Shown: in pieces, positions 33,042 through 40,103 of the stretch
Layout: the number at the start of each line of letters is the position of its first letter
Position numbering within the stretch: the stretch's first letter is position 1
Assembly (NCBI GenBank): GCA_035489715.1
Contig: DATHAP010000035.1
Coordinates: forward strand, 1 to 40,743
DNA length: 40,743 bases
Direction of reading: 5' to 3'
Origin: Actinomycetes bacterium
Lineage (GTDB): Bacteria > Actinomycetota > Actinomycetes > JACCUZ01
Notes under the pieces: model-generated
Told to the model about the DNA's origin: nothing
Database searches by the model: none
What the model saw: only the letters and a program-made list of their open reading frames with translations
Made by a program: the position numbers and the translations under genes

Positions 33042-33368
33042 GTGCGCCACCTGTCGTACGCCGCGGTGCTCGCGTTCTGCGTCGTCGGGACGCTGCCGCT
33101 CGAGCTCTGGCTCGGCGTCCGGGTCTACCGGCAGTGGAAGCGGCTGCTGCTGACGTTGCTGCCAGTGGTTGCGGTCTTCGTGGTCTGGGACCTCTACGCG
33201 ATCTCGGCCGGGCACTGGACCTTCGACGAGGAGCAGACGACGGGCGTCCTGCTGCCGGGTGACCTGCCGCTGGACGAGCTGCTCTTCTTCGTCGTGGTGC
33301 CGACCTGCGCGCTGCTGTCGGTCGAGGCGGTGCGCAAGGTACGCGGCTGGCCACTGGGTGACGAGTGA
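33042..33368 (+). CDS. crtYc: lycopene cyclase subunit, CrtYc type
   Basis: The 108-residue membrane protein has three helices and the heterodimeric lycopene cyclase motifs: LPLELWLG, a WDLYAISAGHWTFD segment and PLDELLFFVVVP. It pairs with the next gene product to form the beta-cyclase seen in actinobacteria (also found fused in archaea and fungi). GTG 33042 directly follows the stop of the Rv2175c-like gene, with no spacer, and its own stop overlaps crtYd by four bases. Whether the product cyclises C40 or C50 carotenoids cannot be decided here; no lycopene elongase gene is in the window. Confidence 0.85.
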   Translation: MRHLSYAAVLAFCVVGTLPLELWLGVRVYRQWKRLLLTLLPVVAVFVVWDLYAISAGHWTFDEEQTTGVLLPGDLPLDELLFFVVVPTCALLSVEAVRKVRGWPLGDE

Positions 33369-33703
33369 GCTATACGGCGCTCGCGGTCGTCGGCGTGGTG
33401 GCCGCCCTGGTGCTCGACGTGGCCCTGCTGCGCACCCGCGTGGTGACCCGTCGGGTGTTCTGGACGTCGTACATCATCGTCCTGACCTTCCAGCTGCTGA
33501 CCAACGGATGGCTCACCGGGCGCGACATCGTGGTCTACGACGACGACGCGATCCTGGGCTGGCGGCTGGTGTTCGCGCCGGTCGAGGACCTGCTCTTCGG
33601 CTTCTCGCTGGTGCTCCAGACGACCGCGTGGTGGGTGTGGTGGGGCCGGCGGCTCACGCCGGCCGCAGGCTCGCCCGCGTCCGGCGGGCCCGCCGGGCCC
33701 TGA
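33365..33703 (+). CDS. crtYd: lycopene cyclase subunit, CrtYd type
   Basis: This 112-residue partner of CrtYc starts in a GTGA overlap. It has helices around residues 5-23, 33-50 and 85-98, with RVFWTSYIIVLTFQLLTNGWLTG, the polar turn VVYDDDAILGWRLVFAP and the motif VEDLLFGFSLVLQT, which mirrors PLDELLFF of the first subunit. The Ala/Gly/Pro-rich tail (about 97-112) is read in the DNA that also encodes, on the opposite strand, the end of phytoene synthase: the two genes overlap by 50 bases tail to tail. Confidence 0.85.
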   Translation: MSYTALAVVGVVAALVLDVALLRTRVVTRRVFWTSYIIVLTFQLLTNGWLTGRDIVVYDDDAILGWRLVFAPVEDLLFGFSLVLQTTAWWVWWGRRLTPAAGSPASGGPAGP

Positions 33704-34646
33704 CCAGGCCCGGGACGGCGACCGCGAGGCGCCGGGGCAGCGGGACGGCGACCCGGCGGTCGAGGACCTGGTGGTCGGCCTTCTCGACCGCGTCGAGGAT
33801 GCCGCCGTAGAGGGCGAGCGCGGTGCGGATGCAGTCCCGACTGGTGGGGTGCAGGAGCTCGATGCCCGGCTGGGCGGTGGCGTACAGCGCGCGGGTGCGG
33901 GCGATCTCGAAGCGGAGCAGCTCGACGACGTGCGGCGGAGTCGGGCCCGGTGCGAGGTCGGCCCGGCTGACCCCGAACCGGTCGAGGTCCTCCTGCGGCA
34001 GGTAGACCCGGCCACGCCGCAGGTCCTCGGCCACGTCACGGATGAAGTTGGACAGCTGGAACGCCTCACCGAGCGCTCTGGCCCGGTCGGCCGCCTCCTG
34101 CTCGCGGCCGGGCAGCGGCTCGAGGATCGGAACCATCTGCAGCCCGATGACGGCGGCCGAGCCGTACATGTAGTGCTCGAGGTCGGCGTACGTCGGGTAG
34201 CCGGTGACGGTGATGTCCATCTGCATGGACTCGAGGAACGCCTCGAAGGTCCCGCTCGGGATGTCCCAGGTGCGCGCGGTGTGGATCGCCGCCCGGCTGA
34301 CGGGATGGTCGACGTGGGCGACGCTGCCGCCGCTGCCGCCGCCGCTGCCGCCGCCGGTGCCGCCGCTGCCGCCGCCGCCGTCGGCAGCCGCGAGCTCGGC
34401 GAGGAACCGGTCGCCCCACCGCACGAGCTCGGCGGGGTCAGGGGAGTCGAGGTCGTCCACCAGCTCGTCGGCGTAGCGGGCGAATCCGTAGAGCGCGTGC
34501 ACGTGCGGGCGCTTGGAGGCCGGCAGCAGCAAGGTGGACAGGTAGTAGGTGCGGCCGTGGGCGGCGTTGAGCAGCCGGCACTGCTCGTACGCGGCCCGCA
34601 GACCGGGGTCGGTGATCCCGGCCGCGTCCAGCTCCCGCCCGCTCAC
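33654..34646 (-). CDS. crtB: phytoene synthase
   Basis: GTG 34644-34646 has GAGG eight bases upstream. An upstream GTG frame would run into palindrome 3-left and is rejected. The 330-residue enzyme has both Asp-rich substrate motifs, DELVD (60-64) and RDVAED (203-208), with RGRVYLP following and a typical YGFARYADE. It condenses two geranylgeranyl diphosphates to phytoene. Residues 90-109 are an odd Gly/Ser-rich insertion encoded by GCC/GCT-type repeats (34328-34380), absent from usual CrtB, probably a flexible surface loop. Its 3' end overlaps crtYd by 50 bases. Confidence 0.92.
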   Translation of the reverse strand: MSGRELDAAGITDPGLRAAYEQCRLLNAAHGRTYYLSTLLLPASKRPHVHALYGFARYADELVDDLDSPDPAELVRWGDRFLAELAAADGGGGSGGTGGGSGGGSGGSVAHVDHPVSRAAIHTARTWDIPSGTFEAFLESMQMDITVTGYPTYADLEHYMYGSAAVIGLQMVPILEPLPGREQEAADRARALGEAFQLSNFIRDVAEDLRRGRVYLPQEDLDRFGVSRADLAPGPTPPHVVELLRFEIARTRALYATAQPGIELLHPTSRDCIRTALALYGGILDAVEKADHQVLDRRVAVPLPRRLAVAVPGLVRARRARRTRASLRPA

Positions 34647-34670
34647 CGGCACAGCCTCGCGGACAAAGGA

Positions 34671-34761
34671 GCACACAGTCGCCGGCCGGTCGGCGGCCGG
34701 CGTCCGGTGCCGCCCCCTTGCACGGTGTTCGGCGTCGTGGGCGACGACACCGACTGTGTGC
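34671..34761. repeat. palindromic element 3-left
   Basis: GCACACAGTCG (34671-34681) pairs with 34751-34761. Smaller GC-rich stems lie inside, for example CGTCG/CGACG. Bases 34750-34766 are the exact reverse complement of 35731-35747 across the gene (17 bp). It sits 24 bases upstream of the crtB start. Confidence 0.85.
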
Positions 34762-34834
34762 TGATCGGTCCGGCGAGCCCGTTGTCCACAAGCGCCTCGG
34801 CGTGATCTCGTGGGTTCCTGCCAGGCTCGATCGG

Positions 34835-35755
34835 GTGGATCCGGTCGCCGCGCTCGAGTCCATGGGTGGCTACGCCACCCTGGCGGCGCTCCGGTCTGCC
34901 GGCGTACGGCGCCGGGCCCTCGCGGCCGCGTTGAGCGACCGTCGCGTCGTCCGCGCTCGCCGCGGGGTCTACCGCCTCGGACTCGTCGAGGGCGTCGAGC
35001 ACCTCAGGTGCGCTGCCGTCTCCCTGCGAGCCGTCGTCTCGCACGACTCCGCCGCGGTGCTGTGGGGGCTCGAGCTGGCCACCGACCCCAGCGCGGTCGT
35101 CACCGTGCCCCGCAACCGGAGCCGGGCACGGGCTGCCGGGGTCACGGTCAAGCGCGCGGACGTAGGCGAGACGGCCGTGCGGCTGGGGCTGCTGGTCACG
35201 ACCCCGCTGCGGACCGTGCTCGACTGTGCCGCGACCCTGCCGCTCGAGGACGCTGTCGTCGTCGCTGACTCGGCTCTGCGCAAGGGGCTGGTCACCCATG
35301 ACGAGCTCCGGTCGGCAGCAGATGCGTTGCACGGGCCGCACGGTCGCAGTTGCCGCCGGGTAGCGGCGATGGCCGATCCGCGGTCGGGCTCGGTGCTCGA
35401 GTCGCTGCTGCGCGTGCTGCTGGTGGAGGCGGGACTTGCTGCTGACGAGACGCAGTACCAGGTCGTCGACGTCGAGGGGCGGCTCGTGGCCCGCGTCGAC
35501 TTCGCCTACCTCACGGCTCGTCTGATCGTCGAGGCCGACGGCTTCGAGTTCCACCGGGAGCGGGCCGACTATCGCAAGGACCGGCGACGCGCCAACGCCT
35601 ACTGCCTGGCCGACTGGAGCCTGCTGCGCTTCACCTGGGAGGACGTGCGGTTCGACCCGGACTACGTCATTGCTGCTGTGCGCGCCGAGCTGGTCAAGCC
35701 GCCCCGACGGGTCCGCACAGTCGGCGGGCAGATCAGCACACAGTCGGCGGCCTGA
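34835..35755 (+). CDS. AbiEi-like winged-helix plus DUF559/Vsr-like nuclease-fold protein (unit 3)
   Basis: GTG 34835 follows CAGGCT (34822-34827) by seven bases, as in the unit 2 paralogue, and gives a usual family N-terminus (VDPVAALESMGGYATLAALRS). The 306-residue protein has the AbiEi-type winged helix (about 5-52, ending RRGVYRLG). The central region has TPLRTVLDCAATLPLEDAVVVADSALRKGLV. The clearest DUF559 core of the three paralogues has Asp222 in RVDFAY, Glu233 in IVEADGFEFH, RKDRRRAN and LLRFTWEDV. All expected nuclease-fold residues are present. No AbiEii toxin is nearby. The tail VGGQISTQSAA and stop are encoded by palindrome 3-right. Confidence 0.8.
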   Translation: MDPVAALESMGGYATLAALRSAGVRRRALAAALSDRRVVRARRGVYRLGLVEGVEHLRCAAVSLRAVVSHDSAAVLWGLELATDPSAVVTVPRNRSRARAAGVTVKRADVGETAVRLGLLVTTPLRTVLDCAATLPLEDAVVVADSALRKGLVTHDELRSAADALHGPHGRSCRRVAAMADPRSGSVLESLLRVLLVEAGLAADETQYQVVDVEGRLVARVDFAYLTARLIVEADGFEFHRERADYRKDRRRANAYCLADWSLLRFTWEDVRFDPDYVIAAVRAELVKPPRRVRTVGGQISTQSAA

Positions 35756-35810
35756 CGCCGGTGCCGCACGCTCACTGGCTCGCCCGGCAACCGGGGACTG
35801 TGTGCTGGTC
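35731..35810. repeat. palindromic element 3-right
   Basis: Bases 35731-35745 and 35796-35810 pair at 14 of 15 positions, the exception being a T-G pair. Inner stems GGCG/CGCC and CCGGT/ACCGG can form. The stop codon of the DUF559-type gene (35753-35755) is inside. It ends 24 bases before the crtI stop. Confidence 0.87.
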
Positions 35811-35834
35811 GGCTCGGTCGGAAGCGCGGTCACG

Positions 35835-37319
35835 TCAGACCCAGGCTCGGGAGCGGTAGGACGTGTCCGGGCCGAGGACGCGCTCGGCGGCCAGCCGGCC
35901 GGACACCAGCACCATCGGCACGCCGACGCCGGGCACCGTGCCCGAGCCGGTGAACACGACGTTCTCGCCCCACAGGTTGCGCGGCCGGAACGGTCCGGTC
36001 TGCCCGAAGGTGTGCGCGGCCGCGAACGGCGTCCCGCGCTCCATGCCGCGGTCGGCCCAGTCGAGCGGGGTCGTCGTCGACGTCACCTCCAGGGCGTCGC
36101 CGAAGCCCGGCCAGCCGCGCGACTCGAGCGTCCCGACGACGTGCTCGAGGTAGCGGTCGCGCTCCGTCGTCCACGAGATCGGCGCGTCGAGGTTCGGCGT
36201 CGGGAACAGCACGTAGTACGACGACTTGCCGGCCGGTGCAAGCGACGGGTCGGACGCGGTCGGCGAGGTCACCAGGAACGAGGGGTCGCTCATCAGCCGG
36301 CCGCCGAGGAGCTCGTCGAAGACCTCCTTCCACGCGTGGCCGAAGGAGATCGTGTGGTGCGCGTCGCCGTACGACCGCGTCGACCCGCCGAGCAGGACGA
36401 AGCACGACGGCGACCAGCGCAGCCGCCGCCGCACCGGCGCCCCGATCAGCCGGCGGGACGCGGGCAGGTCCGGGTTGAGCACCACCGCGTCGCAGGGCAC
36501 CCGCTCGCCCTCGGTCGTGACCACCGCCGTCGCGCGCGAACCGGTCCGCTCGACGTACGCCACCTCGGTGCCGTAGCGGAGCTCGACGCCGTGCTTCTCG
36601 GCGGCACCGGCCATCGCCCGCGGCACCGCGTGCATGCCGCCCTCGGGGAAGAACACCCCGGCCACCGAGTCCATGTAGCCGATGACCGCGTAGATCGCGA
36701 GGGCGTCGTAGGGCGAGAGCCCGGCGTACATCGCCTGGAACGAGAACACCCGCTGGGTCCGCTCGTCGCGCAGGAACTGCTCCACCTTCGGCGCGAGCCG
36801 GCGGAATCCACCGAGGGCCGCCAGCCGCGCGAGCGACGGCCGCACCAGTCCGAGCGGCGAGTCGACGTTGCGGTCGATGAAGTCACGCATCTCAAGCCGG
36901 TAGAGCTCGGACACGAACGCCACGAACTGCCGGTAGCCGTCGGCCTCGCCCGGCCCGCACACCGACGCGATCGATGCCGCCATCTCGTCGACCGAGGCGT
37001 GCACGTCCAGCGACGACCCGTCGGCGTACTGCGCACGGTAGAGCGGAGACACCGGCCGCAGGGTCAGCCAGTCGTCCATCGACTCGCCCACGCAGTCGAG
37101 CGCGTCGGCGATCAGGTCCGGCATGGTCAGCACGCTCGGGCCGGTGTCGAAGCTGTAGCCCCCGACCTCCAGCAGCCCGGCCCGCCCGCCCGGCACGGCC
37201 TCGCGCTCGAGCACGGTCACCCGTCGCCCGGCCCCCGCCAGCCGCAGCGCCGCCGACAGCCCGCCGAGCCCGGCCCCGACCACGACCACGTGGTCGGTCG
37301 GCCCGACGACCTTCCTCAC
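35835..37319 (-). CDS. crtI: phytoene desaturase (FAD-dependent, CrtI type)
   Basis: GTG 37317-37319 overlaps the crtE stop by three bases within a GTGA. The 494-residue enzyme has the FAD-binding GAGLGG (15-20), EREAVPGGRAG, a YSFDTGPSVLTMP block, an AIYAVIGYMDSVAGVFFPEGGM segment and the C-terminal bacterial desaturase signature near FTGSGTVPGVGVPMVLVSGRLAAE. It introduces double bonds into phytoene to give lycopene or neurosporene at the membrane. It is co-transcribed with crtE. Unit 3 separates it from crtB, which may reduce read-through into crtB. Confidence 0.93.
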   Translation of the reverse strand: MRKVVGPTDHVVVVGAGLGGLSAALRLAGAGRRVTVLEREAVPGGRAGLLEVGGYSFDTGPSVLTMPDLIADALDCVGESMDDWLTLRPVSPLYRAQYADGSSLDVHASVDEMAASIASVCGPGEADGYRQFVAFVSELYRLEMRDFIDRNVDSPLGLVRPSLARLAALGGFRRLAPKVEQFLRDERTQRVFSFQAMYAGLSPYDALAIYAVIGYMDSVAGVFFPEGGMHAVPRAMAGAAEKHGVELRYGTEVAYVERTGSRATAVVTTEGERVPCDAVVLNPDLPASRRLIGAPVRRRLRWSPSCFVLLGGSTRSYGDAHHTISFGHAWKEVFDELLGGRLMSDPSFLVTSPTASDPSLAPAGKSSYYVLFPTPNLDAPISWTTERDRYLEHVVGTLESRGWPGFGDALEVTSTTTPLDWADRGMERGTPFAAAHTFGQTGPFRPRNLWGENVVFTGSGTVPGVGVPMVLVSGRLAAERVLGPDTSYRSRAWV

Positions 37320-38404
37320 TGGCTGCGCGCGGTCGCGGCCGCCACGAGCTGCTCCAGGACCTCGCGGGCCGGCTCGGCGACGTGGGCTCCCTCGAGCGAG
37401 CGCAGGGCCTTGGCCGACAGGTCGTCGATCATCGACTCGACCACGTCGAGCGCCCCGCACTCGGTCATCACCTCGCGCAGCCCGTCGACGCCGGCCGGGT
37501 CGAGGCGCGGGTCACCGAGGCTGCGACGTACCGCCGCTGCCTGGGCCGGGGAGCAGCGCTCGAGGGTCACCGCGACGAGCACGGTGCGCTTGCCCTCGCG
37601 CAGGTCGTCACCCGCCGGCTTGCCGGTGGCCCCGGGGTCGCCGAAGACCCCGAGCACGTCGTCGCGCAGCTGGAAGGCCTCGCCGAGTGCGCGGCCGTAG
37701 TCGTCGTACGTCCTCAGCAGCTCCTCCGGCGCCCCCGCGAGCGTCCCGCCCAGCAGCAGCGGCTGCTGCACGCTGTACTTGGCGCTCTTGTAGAGGATGA
37801 CGTGGCGGGCCCGCTGGACCGAGGTCGACGCGAGCACCTGCTCGAGCATGTCGAGGTACTGCCCGCACATGAGCTCGGTGCGCATCCGGTCGAAGACCGC
37901 GCGCCCGGCGGCGAGCCGCTCGACCGGGAGCCCGGAGCCGGCGTACATCTCGTCGCACCACGACAGGCACAGGTCGCCGGCCAGGATCGCTCCGGCGACC
38001 CCGAAGTCCTCGGACGGGCCGAGCCAGCGGTTGCCGCGGTGCAGAGCGGCGAAGCGCCGGTGCACGGCGGGCTGGCCGCGCCGGGTGTCGCTGCCGTCCA
38101 TGACGTCGTCGTGGATCAGTGCGGCGGCCTGGAAGAGCTCGAGGGCCGCGGCGACGGTCACGATGCCGGCCGAGTCGTCACCGCCGGCGCCGCGCCAGCC
38201 CCAGTAGCAGAAGGCCGGCCGCAGCCGCTTGCCGCCGCGCAGCAGGTCGCCGACGGCGTCCATCAGCGGGGCGAGCTCGTCGGACACGCCGTCGAGGACG
38301 TCGGACTGCCGGGCGAGCAGGTCGTCGAGGGACTTGTGGACCCGGTCGCGCAGGTCCTCGGCATCGAGCGGGTCGATGCGGTCTGCGGGCGAGCCGGTCG
38401 TCAC
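37316..38404 (-). CDS. crtE: geranylgeranyl diphosphate synthase (polyprenyl synthetase)
   Basis: The GTG at 38402-38404 follows TAGGCT by eight bases on the minus strand, so the mRNA has little or no leader. The 362-residue protein has the first Asp-rich motif HDDVMDGSDTRRG (98-110), a GGKRLRPAF block (57-65) and the second Asp-rich motif QLRDDVLGVFGD. Residues before the first motif (LELFQAAAL) are not bulky aromatics, fitting C20 rather than C15 products. Placement upstream of crtI argues for GGPP supply to carotenoids. The same position in mycobacteria holds idsA2, so a dual role is possible. Confidence 0.9.
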   Translation of the reverse strand: MTTGSPADRIDPLDAEDLRDRVHKSLDDLLARQSDVLDGVSDELAPLMDAVGDLLRGGKRLRPAFCYWGWRGAGGDDSAGIVTVAAALELFQAAALIHDDVMDGSDTRRGQPAVHRRFAALHRGNRWLGPSEDFGVAGAILAGDLCLSWCDEMYAGSGLPVERLAAGRAVFDRMRTELMCGQYLDMLEQVLASTSVQRARHVILYKSAKYSVQQPLLLGGTLAGAPEELLRTYDDYGRALGEAFQLRDDVLGVFGDPGATGKPAGDDLREGKRTVLVAVTLERCSPAQAAAVRRSLGDPRLDPAGVDGLREVMTECGALDVVESMIDDLSAKALRSLEGAHVAEPAREVLEQLVAAATARSQ

Positions 38405-38412
38405 ACCTCGCG

Positions 38413-38418
38413 AGCCTA
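38413..38418 (-). promoter_or_regulatory. -10 box (TAGGCT) for the crtE-crtI operon
   Basis: On the minus strand TAGGCT ends eight bases before the GTG at 38404. A GAGG lies between, but too close to the GTG to be an optimal ribosome site. Confidence 0.55.
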
Positions 38419-38476
38419 CGGGCAGGGGCATGTCCCGTCTTCCGGTCGTCGGCCGGGGTCGGATGCGGCTCCGGGT

Positions 38477-38482
38477 TAGCCT
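38477..38482 (+). promoter_or_regulatory. -10 box (TAGCCT) for the MTHFR-family gene
   Basis: TAGCCT ends six bases before the GTG at 38489. Its divergent partner is the crtE promoter 59 bases away. Confidence 0.5.
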
Positions 38483-38488
38483 CGTCGG

Positions 38489-39424
38489 GTGCCCCAGCAG
38501 CTGCGTGACCCCTGGTCCCGGGAGAGCGTCATGCCCGGCCGGGCCCCGGCGATCTCCGAGCTGCTCCGCGACGGCCGCCGTTCCTGGTCCTTCGAGTTCT
38601 TCCCGCCGAAGACCCCCGAGGGCGAGCGCAAGCTCTGGACGGTGCTCCGCCAGCTCGAGGGGCTAAAGCCGACCTTCGTCTCGGTGACCTACGGCGCCGG
38701 CGGCAGCACCCGGGACACCACGGTCGGCATGACCGGCCGGATCGCACGCGACACGACCCTCATGCCGGTCGGCCACTTCACCGCGGTCAACCACTCGACG
38801 GGCGAGCTGCGCCAGATCATCGGGCAGTACGCCGCGGCCGGTGTCCGCAACGTGCTGGCCCTGCGCGGTGACCCGCCCGGCGACCCGCGGGCCGAGTGGG
38901 TGCAGCACCCGGAGGGGGTCGAGTACGCCGAGGACCTGGTGCGGCTGCTCAAGGAGTCCGGCGACTTCTGCGTCGGCGTCGCGGCGTTCCCCGAGCGGCA
39001 CCCGCGGTCGACCGACTGGGACACCGACACCCGCTACTTCGTGCAGAAGTGCCGGGCCGGCGCCGACTACGCGATCACCCAGATGTTCTTCTACGCCGAG
39101 GACTACCTGCGGCTGCGCGACCGGGTCGCCGCCACCGGCTGCGAGGTCCCGATCATCCCGGGCATCATGCCGGCCACCAACGTGAAGCAGATCGAGCGTT
39201 TCGCCCAGCTCTCCAACGCGGCCTTCCCGCCCGAGCTGGCCGAGCGCCTGCACGCGGTCGAGGACGACAACGACGCGATGCGCGCGGTCGGGGTCGAGGC
39301 GGCCACCGAGCTCTGCCAGCGGCTGCTCGACGAGGGCGTGCCGGGGCTGCACTTCATCACCCTCAACACCTCGACCGCGACGCGCGAGATCTACCAGCGG
39401 CTCGGCCTGCGCGACCGCGCCTGA
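38489..39424 (+). CDS. metF: methylenetetrahydrofolate reductase family protein
   Basis: The 311-residue protein shows the MTHFR barrel motifs [85 protein letters not shown] and [16 protein letters not shown]. It should reduce 5,10-methylenetetrahydrofolate with flavin. I use GTG 38489, which has a leaderless-type promoter; an ATG at 38531 behind GGAGAG is the alternative. Mycobacterial Rv2172c, near pknL, is a related MTHFR homologue, so synteny supports the call. A phosphatidyltransferase gene follows after 13 bases. Confidence 0.92.
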   Translation: MPQQLRDPWSRESVMPGRAPAISELLRDGRRSWSFEFFPPKTPEGERKLWTVLRQLEGLKPTFVSVTYGAGGSTRDTTVGMTGRIARDTTLMPVGHFTAVNHSTGELRQIIGQYAAAGVRNVLALRGDPPGDPRAEWVQHPEGVEYAEDLVRLLKESGDFCVGVAAFPERHPRSTDWDTDTRYFVQKCRAGADYAITQMFFYAEDYLRLRDRVAATGCEVPIIPGIMPATNVKQIERFAQLSNAAFPPELAERLHAVEDDNDAMRAVGVEAATELCQRLLDEGVPGLHFITLNTSTATREIYQRLGLRDRA

Positions 39425-39437
39425 GCGGCCGGCCCCG

Positions 39438-40082
39438 ATGGACCGCGAGACCTACTTCTCCCGGTGGGCGGAGCTGCACGGGGGCTACGACCCGCGCGCG
39501 AACGGGCTGGTGCGCCTGTGGCTGACCTGGACGTACGTCATCGCGCGACCCCTGGCGCGCACCCGGGTGCCACCCGACGTGGTGACGGTGCTGGGTCTGC
39601 TGGTCAGTGTCGCGGCTGCCGCACTGGCGGTGGGCGGCGGCGGGTGGTGGCTGCTGGCGGCGGCGCTCGTCGTGGTGCTCTCGGCGCTGCTGGACAACCT
39701 GGACGGCGCCGTCGCGGTGCTTGCCGGCAGGGCGACCCGGTGGGGCTACGTGCTCGACTCGGTGACCGACCGGTGCAGCGACCTGCTCTACGTGACCGCG
39801 CTGGGGCTCGCCGGGGCGCCGCTGTGGGTCTGCGTCGCCGGCGGGGCGCTGGCCCTGCTGCAGGAGTACGCGCGGGCCCGGGCCGCGGCCGGCGGGATGA
39901 GCGAGGTCGGGGTCGTGACCGTGTGGGAGCGCCCGACGAGGGTGATCGTCACCGCCGCCTTCCTCGCGTCGGCGGCCGCGCTCGGCGACCCGTGGGCGTC
40001 CCTCGGTGCGTGGGCCTGGGTCGGCCTCGGCCTGGTCGGCCTGCTGCAGTTGCTCGTCGTGGTCCGCCGCCGCCTGGCGTGA
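39438..40082 (+). CDS. CDP-alcohol phosphatidyltransferase family membrane protein
   Basis: The 214-residue protein has about six transmembrane helices and the family's catalytic signature at residues 86-111. All four aspartates (Asp86, Asp89, Asp107, Asp111) and both glycines (Gly90, Gly103) are present. The usual Arg of the DGxxAR box is replaced by Val94. It should transfer a phosphoalcohol from CDP-diacylglycerol or a CDP-alcohol to an acceptor. The acceptor is unknown, and the Arg change suggests an unusual lipid substrate or a divergent clade. It is probably co-transcribed with the MTHFR gene 13 bases upstream. Confidence 0.85.
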   Translation: MDRETYFSRWAELHGGYDPRANGLVRLWLTWTYVIARPLARTRVPPDVVTVLGLLVSVAAAALAVGGGGWWLLAAALVVVLSALLDNLDGAVAVLAGRATRWGYVLDSVTDRCSDLLYVTALGLAGAPLWVCVAGGALALLQEYARARAAAGGMSEVGVVTVWERPTRVIVTAAFLASAAALGDPWASLGAWAWVGLGLVGLLQLLVVVRRRLA

Positions 40083-40103
40083 GGCGGCCGGCCTGTCGCT
40101 GGC

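Larger units (their letters stand above)
34671..35810 (+). mobile_element. candidate single-gene palindrome-flanked unit 3, between crtB and crtI
   Basis: The unit spans two palindromes and one DUF559-type gene. It fills the gap between the crtB start (34646) and crtI stop (35835), leaving 24 bases on each side, with its gene opposite to the crt genes. crtI and crtB are often adjacent in actinobacteria, so this looks like an insertion into a crtE-crtI-crtB operon. No transposase was found, so mobility is inferred. Confidence 0.5.

Noticed and set aside
34647-34676. Ten-residue N-terminal extension of phytoene synthase
   Set aside because: It runs into palindrome 3-left, and a better ribosome site serves the GTG at 34646.
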